From the NCBI RefSeq assembly GCF_036090055.1, contig NZ_CP107970.1, positions 436,501-500,500 of the forward strand: a DNA stretch of 64,000 bases, written 5' to 3'. Source of the DNA: Nocardioides sp. NBC_00368. Lineage in GTDB: Bacteria; Actinomycetota; Actinomycetes; Propionibacteriales; Nocardioidaceae. The notes under the pieces were generated by a model. That model was not told the DNA's origin. It saw only the letters and a program-made list of their open reading frames with translations, and ran no database searches. This document shows positions 1 to 8,912 of this stretch, piece after piece; position 1 is the stretch's first letter, and each line of letters starts with the position of its first letter. Made by a program: the position numbers and the translations under genes.

Positions 1-734
1 TCCTGGCGCGCACCTGGAAGGGCGGGGTGATCACCACCTTCGTGACCCCCTTCTTCTACGTCCTGGCGCTGGGGGTGCTGCTGGGCGGGTTCATCGACGC
101 CGACCCGGCCACGCTCGAGGGTGCCTCGACCTACCTGGCGTTCGTGGCGCCCGGCATGGTCGCCGCCCACGCGATGACCATCGCCTTCTCCGACCTCACC
201 TATCCCGTCATGGGCATGCTCAAGTGGCAGCGGATCTACTACTCGATGATCGCCGCCCCGCTCGCTCCGTCCCACATCGTCTTGGCCCAGCTCGGCTGGG
301 TGGTGCTGCGCTCGCTGTTCGCCTGCGGGGTGTTCCTGCTGGTTCTGGCTCCTTTCGGGGTCTTCGAGTCGGCTTGGGGAGTGCTGGCCGCGTGGCTGGT
401 GCAGGGGCTGGTGGCGCTGGGCTTCGCCACGCCGGTGCTGCTGTTCTCGCTCTCGATCAAGGGCGAGGAGTCCTTCGCGCTGATCTTCCGGCTGGGGATG
501 ATCCCGCTGACCCTGTTCAGCGGCACCTTCTTCCCGATCGGCAACCTCGGCCCGGTGCTGGAAGGGGTCGCGATGGCCTCGCCCCTGTGGCACGGCGTCG
601 ACCTGACCCGGATGCTCACCCTCGGCCGGCTCGACTGGGGGATGGTCGCGATCCACGTCGCCTACCTCGGCATCCTGGCCGCCGTGTGCTGGTGGCTGGC
701 CGTCCGCAAGCTCGCCGAAAGGCTGGTCTCCTGA
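1..734 (+). CDS. ABC-2 type transporter permease, 5' end outside window
   Basis: The reading frame is open from the first bases, with codons starting at position 3 (LARTWKGG leading into VITTFVTPFFYVLALGVLLGG), so the start codon lies upstream of the window. The protein has about six hydrophobic segments and the ABC-2/NodJ-like pattern (TPFFYVLALGVLLGGFI near the start, LTLFSGTFFPIGNLGP near residue 165). It is paralogous to the next gene: both contain FSxTFFP and a closing L(T/R)LGxxxWG. The two should form a heteromeric membrane channel with an ATPase encoded further upstream. Related systems export drugs or lipo-oligosaccharides; the substrate is unknown. Confidence 0.88.
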   Translation, partial: LARTWKGGVITTFVTPFFYVLALGVLLGGFIDADPATLEGASTYLAFVAPGMVAAHAMTIAFSDLTYPVMGMLKWQRIYYSMIAAPLAPSHIVLAQLGWVVLRSLFACGVFLLVLAPFGVFESAWGVLAAWLVQGLVALGFATPVLLFSLSIKGEESFALIFRLGMIPLTLFSGTFFPIGNLGPVLEGVAMASPLWHGVDLTRMLTLGRLDWGMVAIHVAYLGILAAVCWWLAVRKLAERLVS

Positions 735-735
735 G

Positions 736-1548
736 ATGGCGATCCTCAACGCCGCGGTGAGCACCGCCGTCGCCCGTCCGCTGCGCGGCGGCGAGGCCGC
801 CCGGCTGCTGCTGTGGCGCAACATCCTCGTCTACCGGCGGGCGTGGCTCGTGTTCGTCACCGGCTTCCTGGAGCCGGTCTTCTACCTCTTCTCGATCGGC
901 ATCGGCGTCGGCGCGATCGTCACCGGGTTCACCTACGCCGGCGAGCCGATCGAGTATCGCGACTTCGTCGCACCCGGGATGATCGCGGCCTCGGCGATGA
1001 ACGGGGCGCTGCTGGACGCGACGTTCAACTTCTTCTTCAAGCTGAAATACAACAAGCTCTACGACCAGATGCTGGCCACGCCGCTGCGCACGGTCGACAT
1101 CGCCGTCGGCGAGATCCTCTGGAACCAGCTGCGCAGCGGGATCTACGTCGCGGCTTTCCTGGTGATCATGCTCGCGATGGACCTGGTGCACTCCTGGTGG
1201 GCGATCCTGGTCGTGCCCGCAGCGCTGCTGATCGGCTCGGCCTTCGGGGCCGTGGGCATGGCCCTGACCACCTACATGACCTCCTGGCAGGACTTCGAGA
1301 AGATCACCCTCGCGATGATGCCGATGTTCCTGTTCAGCGCCACCTTCTTCCCGGTCACCGCCTACCCGGACTGGCTCCGCTGGGTCGTGGAGGTCACGCC
1401 CCTCTACCGCGGCGTCGTGCTCTGCCGCGAGCTGACCCTCGGGGTGCCGTCGTGGGGGTCGCTGGTCTCGGTCGTCTACCTGCTGGCCTTCGGCGCGATC
1501 GGGCTCGCGGTCGTCCGGCGGCGGCTCGACTCCCTACTCCTCACCTGA
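736..1548 (+). CDS. ABC-2 type transporter permease
   Basis: A 270-residue membrane protein whose ATG lies one base after the stop of the preceding permease, so the two are co-translated. It opens with a cytosolic stretch (LLLWRNILVYRRAW), followed by six hydrophobic segments; GFLEPVFYLFSIGIGVG and FLFSATFFPVTAYP are typical of the NodJ/ABC-2 family. The pairing of two homologous permeases suggests a heterodimeric exporter. No ATP-binding subunit is in the window, so it probably lies just upstream. The substrate cannot be predicted. Confidence 0.9.
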   Translation: MAILNAAVSTAVARPLRGGEAARLLLWRNILVYRRAWLVFVTGFLEPVFYLFSIGIGVGAIVTGFTYAGEPIEYRDFVAPGMIAASAMNGALLDATFNFFFKLKYNKLYDQMLATPLRTVDIAVGEILWNQLRSGIYVAAFLVIMLAMDLVHSWWAILVVPAALLIGSAFGAVGMALTTYMTSWQDFEKITLAMMPMFLFSATFFPVTAYPDWLRWVVEVTPLYRGVVLCRELTLGVPSWGSLVSVVYLLAFGAIGLAVVRRRLDSLLLT

Positions 1549-1619
1549 GGGGCAGCATCTCGCGTCTCATAGGCAGGATCTCCCTCGTGGCGGCCGGGGC
1601 GGACCGTCAGGATTGACCC

Positions 1620-2762
1620 ATGACCCATGACGCGATCACACCCGACACCAAGGACTGGACCTGGGTCCTCGACCGGCCCTGCCCGGAGTGTGGCTTCGTC
1701 GCCGGTGCCGTGACCGCCGACCAGCTCCCCGAGATCGTGCGTGACAACGCGACCTACTGGGAGGTCTACCTCGCCGCCGAGAACGCGCGCGAGCGACCAC
1801 GGCCGGGCGTGTGGTCGGCCCTGGAGTACGGAGCGCACGTACGCGACGTCCACCGCGTCTTCGGCGAGCGGCTGCGGCTGATGCTGGCCGAGGACGAGCC
1901 ACGGTTCGCCAACTGGGACCAGGACGTGACCGCCCGCGAGGACGACTACGCGAGCCAGGACCCGGCGGTCGTGGCCGAGGAGCTGATGGACGCCGCGGAC
2001 GCGGTGGCCACGATCTACGAGAAGGTCCCGCCGGACGCCTGGGGCCGCCGCGGGATCCGGTCCAACGGCGACGCGTTCAGCGTCGAGTCGCTGGGCCGCT
2101 ACCACCTCCACGACGTCGTCCACCACCTGTGGGACGTACGCTCGGCCGCCAAGCAGGCGACCGTCGCCGCCTACGACGCCAGCGTCGCGACGTACGTCGA
2201 GGCCACCTCGTTCTCCGAGGAGAACCGCTCGATCCTCGACCGGTTCCTGGCCGAGCTCGAGCCCGGCGACCACGTGCTCGAGATCGGCACCGGGCCGGGC
2301 CACGACGCGAAGGCGCTGGAGGCCGGGGGAGTGCGGGTGCGGCGCACCGACATCAGCGAGGGGTTCGTGGCGCACCTGCGGAAGCAGGGGTACGCCGCGG
2401 CCTGCCTCGACCCGCTGACCGACGACCTGCGCGACCCGGTCCACCCCGACGTCCCCTACGCCGCGGTCTGGGCCTCGGCGACGCTGCTGCACGTGGCCCG
2501 CGACGACTTCGCGACGGTGCTGGGCCGGCTCGCGGAGGTCACCCGCCCCGGCGGCGCGCTGCACGTGTCGATGAAGCAGGGCGACAGCGAGGAGTGGACC
2601 AACCGCGGCCACGTCGAGGCGCCCCGGCTCTTCGTCTACTGGCGCGAGCCCGCGCTGCGGGCGGCGCTGGACGAGGCCGGCTGGGAGGTGCTCGAGGTCG
2701 GGCACGCCGATGGCCGGCTCGGTGACGTCTGGCTCGACGTGCTCGCCCGTCGGCGCGGCTGA
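1620..2762 (+). CDS. DinB-like/class I SAM-dependent methyltransferase fusion protein
   Basis: A 380-residue protein with two parts. Residues about 1-185 resemble a DinB/mycothiol-maleylpyruvate isomerase four-helix bundle: a CPECGF motif near the start, a conserved WSALEYGAHVRDVH helix, and LHDVVHHLWDV providing His ligands. Residues about 190-375 form a Rossmann methyltransferase with motif I VLEIGTGPGHDAKAL, an acidic motif II ending in RRTDIS, and LHVARDDF plus LxxVTRPGG later in the fold. Each half is common; the fusion is less so. The acceptor substrate is unknown. The ATG used is the first of two close in-frame ATGs (MTHD). Confidence 0.8.
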   Translation: MTHDAITPDTKDWTWVLDRPCPECGFVAGAVTADQLPEIVRDNATYWEVYLAAENARERPRPGVWSALEYGAHVRDVHRVFGERLRLMLAEDEPRFANWDQDVTAREDDYASQDPAVVAEELMDAADAVATIYEKVPPDAWGRRGIRSNGDAFSVESLGRYHLHDVVHHLWDVRSAAKQATVAAYDASVATYVEATSFSEENRSILDRFLAELEPGDHVLEIGTGPGHDAKALEAGGVRVRRTDISEGFVAHLRKQGYAAACLDPLTDDLRDPVHPDVPYAAVWASATLLHVARDDFATVLGRLAEVTRPGGALHVSMKQGDSEEWTNRGHVEAPRLFVYWREPALRAALDEAGWEVLEVGHADGRLGDVWLDVLARRRG

Positions 2763-2787
2763 GCCCGGCTGAGTAGCATTCGGGGCG

Positions 2788-2982
2788 ATGAGACACACGG
2801 AGTTCTGGTCGCGGATGGACGATGCGCTCGGCGAGGGCTACTCGCGGGCGTGGGCACGCCAGTTCGTGATGGGCGACCTGGGCGGGCGCACCGCTCAGGA
2901 GGCGCTCGACGAGGGTGTGCCGCCGAAGGAGGTCTGGGCCGCGGTCTGGAAGGCCCTGGAGCTGCCGGCGCGTGAGCGGTGA
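2788..2982 (+). CDS. DUF3046 small protein
   Basis: A 64-residue protein starting MRHTEFWSRMDDALG and containing YSRAWARQFVMGDLGGRTAQ, the DUF3046 pattern found in actinobacteria, often near recA as here. Its function is not established. A TAGCAT box (2774-2779) lies 8 nt before the ATG with no Shine-Dalgarno sequence, suggesting a leaderless mRNA. The stop overlaps the GTG of the following transporter gene by 4 nt. Confidence 0.88.
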   Translation: MRHTEFWSRMDDALGEGYSRAWARQFVMGDLGGRTAQEALDEGVPPKEVWAAVWKALELPARER

Positions 2983-4262
2983 CGCTGGTGGCCCCGACCG
3001 CGGTGGCCGCGGTCCAGAAGCGCACCATCCTCACCCTGGTCGCCACCCAGGCGGTCGGTGCGATGGGGATCACCATCGGCATCGCGACCGCATCCCTGCT
3101 GGCTCGCGACCTGTCCGGCTCGGAGTCCATGGCGGGCCTCTCCCAGACGACCCAGGTGCTGGGCGCGGCGGTGGCTGCGTACGTCCTGGGGCGGGTGATG
3201 GACGCCCGCGGGCGCCGCTTCGGGCTGCTGGCGGGCTACCTGCTCGGGGCGGCCGGCGGACTGCTGGCGGTCCTGGCCGGCGTGGTGGGCTCGATGACGT
3301 TGCTGCTGGTCGGCGCGGTGCTGCTGGGCGCGACCACCGCGGCGAACAACGGAGCGCGCTACGCGGCCACCGACCTGGCACCTGCGACGAGCCGGGCGCG
3401 GGCGCTCTCGCTCGTGGTCTGGGCGACCACCTTCGGCGCGGTGCTCGGCCCCAATCTGACCGGTGTGGCCGAGGCCTTTTCCGACGCCGTCGGGATCCCG
3501 GTGCTCACCGGGCCGTTCGCGCTCGGGTCGATCGGGATGCTGGCCGCCGCGCTCGTGGTCGGGGTCTTCCTGCGGCCTGACCCGCTGCTGGTCGCCCGAG
3601 AAAGTGCACCGGTCGCCGAGTCCTCACCGGTGGTCGAGTCCTCACCGGTGGTCGAGCCTGTCGAGACCACCAGCTGGCGCCGGGCGCTCGCCGTGATCCG
3701 GGCGCGGCCCGCGCTCGCCGCGGCCGTGGCCGGGCAGGCTGCGGCGCACGCCACCATGGTGGCGGTGATGGTGATGACGCCGCTCCACATGGAGCACGGC
3801 GGGGCCGGGCTCGAGATCATCGGGCTGGTGATCAGCGGGCACGTCCTGGGCATGTTCGCCTTCGCGCCGGTCGCCGGCTGGCTCGCCGACCGCGTCGGCC
3901 GGGCCGACGTGATGGCGCTCGGTGGCGGGGTGCTCCTGGTGGCCCTGGTGCTGTGCGCCGCGGCGCCGCAGGGGAGCTCGGGGCGGATCTTCGCCGGGCT
4001 CTTCCTGCTCGGTCTCGGCTGGTCGCTGGCCACGATCGCGGCCGCCACCTCCGTCGCCGACCACACCCCGCTCGAGGTGCGTGCCGACGTCCAGGGCAGC
4101 GCCGACCTGATCATGGGCGTCGCCGCGGCGGCCGCCGGGGCGGTCTCGGGTGTCGTCGTCGACGTGGCCGGGTATCCGGCACTCGCGCTCGGCACGATCC
4201 TGCTGGTCGCGGTGCTGTTCGGGGCTGCGTACGTGGCCCGTCGGGCTGATCGCGCGGCCTGA
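2979..4262 (+). CDS. Major facilitator superfamily transporter
   Basis: A 427-residue protein with twelve predicted membrane helices and the MFS loop 2-3 signature (LGRVMDARGRRFGLLAGY) repeated in the second half (GWLADRVGRADVMALGG). The GTG start overlaps the DUF3046 stop (GTGA), so the genes are translationally coupled. The central loop between helices 6 and 7 carries a tandem SSPVVE-SSPVVE-PVETT stretch encoded by an inserted palindromic repeat (3647-3671). It is probably a drug or metabolite exporter; the substrate is unknown. Confidence 0.88.
   Translation: MTLVAPTAVAAVQKRTILTLVATQAVGAMGITIGIATASLLARDLSGSESMAGLSQTTQVLGAAVAAYVLGRVMDARGRRFGLLAGYLLGAAGGLLAVLAGVVGSMTLLLVGAVLLGATTAANNGARYAATDLAPATSRARALSLVVWATTFGAVLGPNLTGVAEAFSDAVGIPVLTGPFALGSIGMLAAALVVGVFLRPDPLLVARESAPVAESSPVVESSPVVEPVETTSWRRALAVIRARPALAAAVAGQAAAHATMVAVMVMTPLHMEHGGAGLEIIGLVISGHVLGMFAFAPVAGWLADRVGRADVMALGGGVLLVALVLCAAAPQGSSGRIFAGLFLLGLGWSLATIAAATSVADHTPLEVRADVQGSADLIMGVAAAAAGAVSGVVVDVAGYPALALGTILLVAVLFGAAYVARRADRAA
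3647..3671. repeat. Interspersed palindromic repeat (VVEPVETT type) inside MFS gene
   Basis: GGTGGTC and GACCACC arms (3647-3653 and 3665-3671) enclose GAGCCTGTCGA. It is read in frame as VVEPVETT and is preceded by a tandem 18-bp duplication (GTCGAGTCCTCACCGGTG). The same core, TCGAGCCTGTCGAGA, recurs in recX at 7796-7824. I recall this as a common interspersed repeat peptide in actinobacterial proteins. Confidence 0.7.
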
Positions 4263-4306
4263 CCGCGCGGGCAGGGCCTCAGGCGACCCTGCCCGCTGGC
4301 CGGGCC

Positions 4307-4948
4307 TCAGCCGAGGATCTTCTCCATCGTGTCGATCTCGGTCGACTGGGTCTCGATGATGGTGCCGGCGAGGTCGACGGCCGGCTTGAACCGGCCCTCG
4401 TCCTGCTGGGACTCGGACATCTCGACCGCACCCTCGTGGTGCTCGATCATCATCTCCAGCCACATGTCCTGGAACTCGGCGTCAGAAGCGCTCTCCAGGG
4501 CGTCCATGTCCTCGGCGGACATCATCCCGGGCATGTCGGCGTCCATGCCCTCCATCGAGTCGGACATGCTGCTGTCCTCGTCGCCGTGGCCCTCGTGACC
4601 GCCGTTGACGTGGTCGCGCATCGTCGAGGGCACCTCCTCGCCCCACTCCTGGAGCCAGGACGACATGGTCTCGATCTCGGGGCTCTGGGCTGCCCGGATC
4701 TCATCGGCCAGCTCCTGGACCTCGGGGTCGAGCTTACGATCCATGGTCAGGTCGACCATCGCCATCGCCTGGGCGTGATGCTGGATCATGTCGGTCGCGA
4801 AGGCGACGTCGGCCTTGTTGTGCTCGGTCTCCGAGAGCTTCTGCGGGGCCTCGGCCTCCTCGCCGCCGCCGCAGCCGGACAGGGTCAGAAGCACGGCCAG
4901 GCCGGTGGCGACCCAGGTCGCGCGGATGAGAGGACGTTGCGTACGCAT
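4307..4948 (-). CDS. DUF305 lipoprotein
   Basis: A 213-residue secreted lipoprotein. The start at 4948 is chosen because AAGGAG lies 9 nt upstream and a signal sequence follows directly, ending in the lipobox LSGC. Two repeated helical motifs, DMIQHHAQAMAM and EMMIEHHEGAVEM, define DUF305, a ferritin-like fold often found with copper-handling genes. A Met/Asp/His-rich segment (DEDSSMSDSMEGMDADMPGMM) could bind metal. It lies 93 bp downstream of the DUF6153-like gene on the same strand and is probably co-transcribed with it. Copper binding is inferred from the family and neighbours. Confidence 0.85.
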   Translation of the reverse strand: MRTQRPLIRATWVATGLAVLLTLSGCGGGEEAEAPQKLSETEHNKADVAFATDMIQHHAQAMAMVDLTMDRKLDPEVQELADEIRAAQSPEIETMSSWLQEWGEEVPSTMRDHVNGGHEGHGDEDSSMSDSMEGMDADMPGMMSAEDMDALESASDAEFQDMWLEMMIEHHEGAVEMSESQQDEGRFKPAVDLAGTIIETQSTEIDTMEKILG

Positions 4949-5041
4949 CTGTTGTTTCTCCTTGTCATGTGCTGTTTCCGGGCGTCGTCGACCCACCTGC
5001 CGAACCGGGTGCGTCCCGGTCGCGGGTGGATCAGGGCCCGC

Positions 5042-5482
5042 TCAGCACCTGATGACGGAGAACTCCCACTCCGGCGGTGGCCCGGTCGCCGAACGGCTGA
5101 CGAGGAGCACGGGCCCGGCCGTACGGGCCCGGCGGCGTGCCCGGGGGGACCACCAGGCCGCCGTACGTCGCCACAGCCCGCTCAGGAGCAGCGCGCCGGC
5201 AGCGAGCAGGAACGCCGCGCAGAGCATCATCGCGGTGTGCCCGTCGTCGCCGGGCTGCCCGGTGTGGCCGGCGGCTCCGTGGTCGGCATGGTCGAGGGCG
5301 TGCGTGTGCCCCACGTGGGCGGCGGGCAGGCGCAGCGTGGCGTGCTCGCCGTCGGTGCGGGTGCCGTGCAGACTCAGCGCATGCATGCCCAGCAGGCCGG
5401 CAACCGTGATCAGCACCGCCGCCAGCAGACCGGTGCGTGCGGCCGACCGGGTCGTCCGCTGTCGTCGTGCTGCCGTCCACAC
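5042..5482 (-). CDS. DUF6153-like small membrane protein
   Basis: About 146 residues: a membrane segment containing AGLLGMHALSL, a His-rich loop (HVGHTHALDHADHG), a second membrane segment (MMLCAAFLLAAGALLLSGL) and a basic tail. This layout resembles DUF6153 proteins, which occur next to DUF305 genes. The start is uncertain. A GTG at 5482 has AGGG 8 nt upstream; an ATG at 5614 would add 44 residues but would place the CsoR-like operator inside the gene. It probably heads an operon with the DUF305 gene and is divergent from the DUF4396 gene. A role in metal homeostasis is inferred. Confidence 0.65.
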   Translation of the reverse strand: MWTAARRQRTTRSAARTGLLAAVLITVAGLLGMHALSLHGTRTDGEHATLRLPAAHVGHTHALDHADHGAAGHTGQPGDDGHTAMMLCAAFLLAAGALLLSGLWRRTAAWWSPRARRRARTAGPVLLVSRSATGPPPEWEFSVIRC

Positions 5483-5543
5483 AACGCACACCCTAAGGAG
5501 TCGCGTGCGGTTGGACAAAGCGGGCGTGCGGGGTGGATATCGC

Positions 5544-5573
5544 TTGCGACCGTATACCCCCATGGGGTATGAA
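5544..5573 (+). promoter_or_regulatory. Predicted promoter of DUF4396 gene with operator in spacer
   Basis: TTGCGA (5544-5549) and TATGAA (5568-5573) are separated by 18 bp. The spacer contains most of the CsoR-like palindrome, which would give direct metal-dependent repression. The following leader of about 35 nt carries AGGGAG before the ATG at 5613. Confidence 0.5.
5554..5570. promoter_or_regulatory. CsoR-like copper operator
   Basis: ATACCCCCATGGGGTAT is a perfect inverted repeat (ATACCCC/GGGGTAT, 3-bp centre) of the G-tract type bound by CsoR/RcnR-family repressors. It lies between the divergent DUF6153-like and DUF4396 genes. No csoR gene is in the window, so the regulator must be encoded elsewhere. 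Confidence 0.6.
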
Positions 5574-5612
5574 TTGCCTGTAGGCAGACGAACGATCGAG
5601 CAAGGGAGCGAC

Positions 5613-6335
5613 ATGAAGTCGCATGACGAGCACGTGCAGGCCGGACATGAGCACTCGATGCACGAGGGTCACGGCGAGCACGCCGAGCACGCCGACCACT
5701 CGGCACACTCCGGGCACGGCGGCCACGGTGGGGGCGGCGTGAACGCGATGGCCGCCAGCGCGACGCTGCACTGCCTCACCGGGTGCGCGATCGGCGAGAT
5801 CGCCGGCCTGATGATCGGCACCGCGATCGGCCTCAGCGCGGGGTGGACGATCGCCCTGGCCGTCACCCTGGCGTTCTTCTTCGGCTACGCCCTCTCGACC
5901 CTGCCGCTGCTGAAGTCGGGCCTGGCCCTCGGCGCGGCGCTCAGTGTCGTGCTCGCGGCCGACACGCTCTCGATCGCGACCATGGAGCTGGTCGACAACC
6001 TGGTCATGGCACTCATCCCGGGGGCGATGGAGGCCGGGCTGGTCAACGTCGTGTTCTGGGTCGGGATGATGATCGCGCTGACGGTCGCCTTCGTGGCCGC
6101 TTTCCCGGTCAACCGTTACCTGCTGCAGCGGGGCAAGGGGCACGCGCTGACGCACGAGTACCACGGCGCCGAGCCGGTCCAGCAGGGCTTCCGTCGCTTC
6201 ATCCCGGCGTTCTCGAGCGGCGCCCTGGCGGCCGCGATCTTCACCTTCATGCTCGGCGGTCTCTCGGTCTCCATCGCCGACGAGCTCGGCAGCGACCCGG
6301 CTCCCGCCGAGCAGATGGAGATGCAGGGCCACTGA
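5613..6335 (+). CDS. DUF4396 membrane protein
   Basis: A 240-residue protein with a His-rich N-terminus (residues about 1-45: repeated HSMHEGHGEH and HADHSAHSGHGGHGG) likely to bind metal, then four or five membrane helices with the DUF4396 pattern HCLTGCAIGEIAGLMIG and FFFGYALSTLPL. The ATG at 5613 is chosen for its AGGGAG site 5 nt upstream; the frame stays open further upstream. The CsoR-like operator in its promoter and the DUF305/DUF6153 neighbours suggest a copper-related role. Transport is inferred, not shown. Confidence 0.8.
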   Translation: MKSHDEHVQAGHEHSMHEGHGEHAEHADHSAHSGHGGHGGGGVNAMAASATLHCLTGCAIGEIAGLMIGTAIGLSAGWTIALAVTLAFFFGYALSTLPLLKSGLALGAALSVVLAADTLSIATMELVDNLVMALIPGAMEAGLVNVVFWVGMMIALTVAFVAAFPVNRYLLQRGKGHALTHEYHGAEPVQQGFRRFIPAFSSGALAAAIFTFMLGGLSVSIADELGSDPAPAEQMEMQGH

Positions 6336-6358
6336 GGGTCCGGCGGCCCCGACACGCC

Positions 6359-6372
6359 CGAACAGGTGTTCA
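6359..6372. promoter_or_regulatory. LexA/SOS box 1 upstream of recA
   Basis: CGAACAGGTGTTCA matches the actinobacterial LexA consensus CGAACRNRYGTTYG at all but the last base. It is followed 3 bp later by a second, better box. Confidence 0.7.
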
Positions 6373-6375
6373 CAT

Positions 6376-6389
6376 CGAACGCTTGTTCG
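6376..6389. promoter_or_regulatory. LexA/SOS box 2 upstream of recA
   Basis: CGAACGCTTGTTCG is a perfect GAAC-N4-GTTC site with both flanking C/G bases. It lies just upstream of a possible TAGTGT -10 box (6393-6398), as expected for LexA-repressed recA. Confidence 0.85.
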
Positions 6390-6472
6390 GGCTAGTGTGG
6401 GTTCCAGGTGGAGCGTGGTTCGTGCTTTGCGAGGGGTCGTGAAACACCGTGCCGGAGGGTCCCGTTCAGAAA

Positions 6473-6495
6473 CTGTCGGTGGTCCCGTCTAGCGT
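6473..6495 (+). promoter_or_regulatory. RecA-NDp (PafBC-type) promoter of recA
   Basis: CTGTCGGTG (6473-6481), 8 bp, then TAGCGT (6490-6495) match the RecA-NDp consensus TTGTCRGTG-N8-TAGNNT, except for C at the first base. This is the LexA-independent DNA-damage promoter class described in mycobacteria. Its predicted start is near 6502-6504, where an in-frame ATG of recA lies. Confidence 0.75.
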
Positions 6496-6572
6496 CTGCC
6501 TTGATGACGACGAAGACACGTGGACAAGCGGCAGGCAGGGGCAAGAAATCTGCTCCTCAGGAAGGAAAGAAC

Positions 6573-7622
<1,050 letters not shown>

Positions 7623-7636
7623 GCCCCTGAGCTCCC

Positions 7637-8392
7637 GTGGCTTCGTCCAAGCGTGACCGCTCGTCCACCCAGGACCCCTGGGTGGACGAGCGACCCGCGC
7701 CCGACTGGCTGGGCGACGTCACCCTCGGAGTCGAGGCCTGGGCAGGCAAAGCCCCCTCGGCCGAACCGTCGCCCCCGTCGGACGACGGATCGAGCGTTGG
7801 ATCGAGCCTGTCGAGATCACCAACACGGTCGCGTCGGCGACAGAGCCGCCCCGCGGACCCCGCGGACCCCAAGAACGATCCCGAGCCCGACCACGAGGCG
7901 ATCGCCCGCAAGATCCTCCTCGACGCCCTGACGGGCCAGGCGCGCAGCCGCAAGGAGCTCGCCGACAAGCTCGAGAAGAAGGAGGTCCCGGCCGCCCTCG
8001 CGACGCGGCTGCTGGACCGCTTCGAAGAGGTCGGCCTGATCGACGACGAGGCCTTCGCCAAGGCCTGGATCGCCAGCCGGCAGCCCGGAAAGGGCCTGGC
8101 GCGCCGGGCGCTCGCCCAGGAGCTCCGCCGCAAGGGGATCGATGACGACGTGGCCCGTGAGGCGCTCGACGAGATCGACCCGAACGACGAGCGTGAGGCC
8201 GGCCGGCGGATGGTCCGGCGCAAGCTGCGCTCGCTGGAGCGCTTCGACGACCAGACCAAGACCCGGCGCCTGGTCGGGATGCTCGCCCGCAAGGGATACG
8301 GCGCCGGTGTGGCCTACGGCATCGTTCGCGAGGAGCTCGCTCTCGCCGATGAAGATGACGCTGGTGGTCTCGTGTCAGAATCCGATCTGTGA
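7637..8392 (+). CDS. recX: Regulatory protein RecX
   Basis: A 251-residue protein. Residues about 85-250 carry the three RecX three-helix repeats (ILLDALTGQARSRKELADKL, LLDRFEEVGLIDDEAFAKAW, LVGMLARKGYGAGVAYGIVREEL). It modulates RecA filaments. The N-terminal 85 residues are low-complexity and charged, and include an inserted palindromic repeat (7796-7824). The gene begins with GTG, 14 bp after recA, and ends in a GTGA overlap with the next gene. Confidence 0.93.
   Translation: MASSKRDRSSTQDPWVDERPAPDWLGDVTLGVEAWAGKAPSAEPSPPSDDGSSVGSSLSRSPTRSRRRQSRPADPADPKNDPEPDHEAIARKILLDALTGQARSRKELADKLEKKEVPAALATRLLDRFEEVGLIDDEAFAKAWIASRQPGKGLARRALAQELRRKGIDDDVAREALDEIDPNDEREAGRRMVRRKLRSLERFDDQTKTRRLVGMLARKGYGAGVAYGIVREELALADEDDAGGLVSESDL
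7796..7824. repeat. Interspersed palindromic repeat inside recX
   Basis: GTTGG and CCAAC ends flank ATCGAGCCTGTCGAGATCA, sharing TCGAGCCTGTCGAGA with the copy in the MFS gene at 3647-3671. It is read in a different frame here (SSLSRSPTRS) and lies in the non-conserved N-terminal extension. Confidence 0.6.
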
Positions 8393-8889
8393 GTGAGCAG
8401 CAAGAGCGCGAGATCCTGACCTACGAACTCTTCGGCACCGCGGTGCGCGAGATCGCCCAGAAGGTGGTCGACAGCGGCTACGAGCCCGACATCGTGCTCT
8501 CCATCGCCCGCGGTGGCCTGGCCCTCGGGATGGGCCTGGGCTACGCCCTCGACGTGAAGAACCTGTCCGCCGTCAACGTGGAGTTCTACACCGGCGTCAA
8601 CGAGCGTCTCGACGTCCCGATCATGCTCCCGCCGACCCCGGCCGCGGTCGACCTGACCGGCATGAAGGTGCTCATCGCCGACGATGTCGCCGACACCGGC
8701 AAGACCCTGGAGATCGTGCACGACTTCTGCGAGGGCCACGTGGCCGAGGCTCGCACCGCGGTGATCTTCGAGAAGCCGTGGACGGTGATCAACGCCGACT
8801 ACGTCTACAAGAAGACCGACCGCTGGATCGACTTCCCCTGGTCCTCCCAGCCGCCGCTGGTTGACCGCCGTGGCGGTCAGGCCCACTGA
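8389..8889 (+). CDS. Phosphoribosyltransferase (Gpt/Hpt-like)
   Basis: A 166-residue type I phosphoribosyltransferase with the PRPP loop VLIADDVADTGKT near residues 98-110 and the N-terminal PPi loop SIARGGLALG. The C-terminal hood VYKKTDRWIDFPW resembles xanthine/hypoxanthine-type salvage enzymes, so purine salvage is likely, but the base specificity is not readable. The GTG start overlaps the recX stop (GTGA). Confidence 0.82.
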   Translation: MSEQQEREILTYELFGTAVREIAQKVVDSGYEPDIVLSIARGGLALGMGLGYALDVKNLSAVNVEFYTGVNERLDVPIMLPPTPAAVDLTGMKVLIADDVADTGKTLEIVHDFCEGHVAEARTAVIFEKPWTVINADYVYKKTDRWIDFPWSSQPPLVDRRGGQAH

Positions 8890-8912
8890 CCCCTCGGCGC
8901 TAGCCTGAGGTC

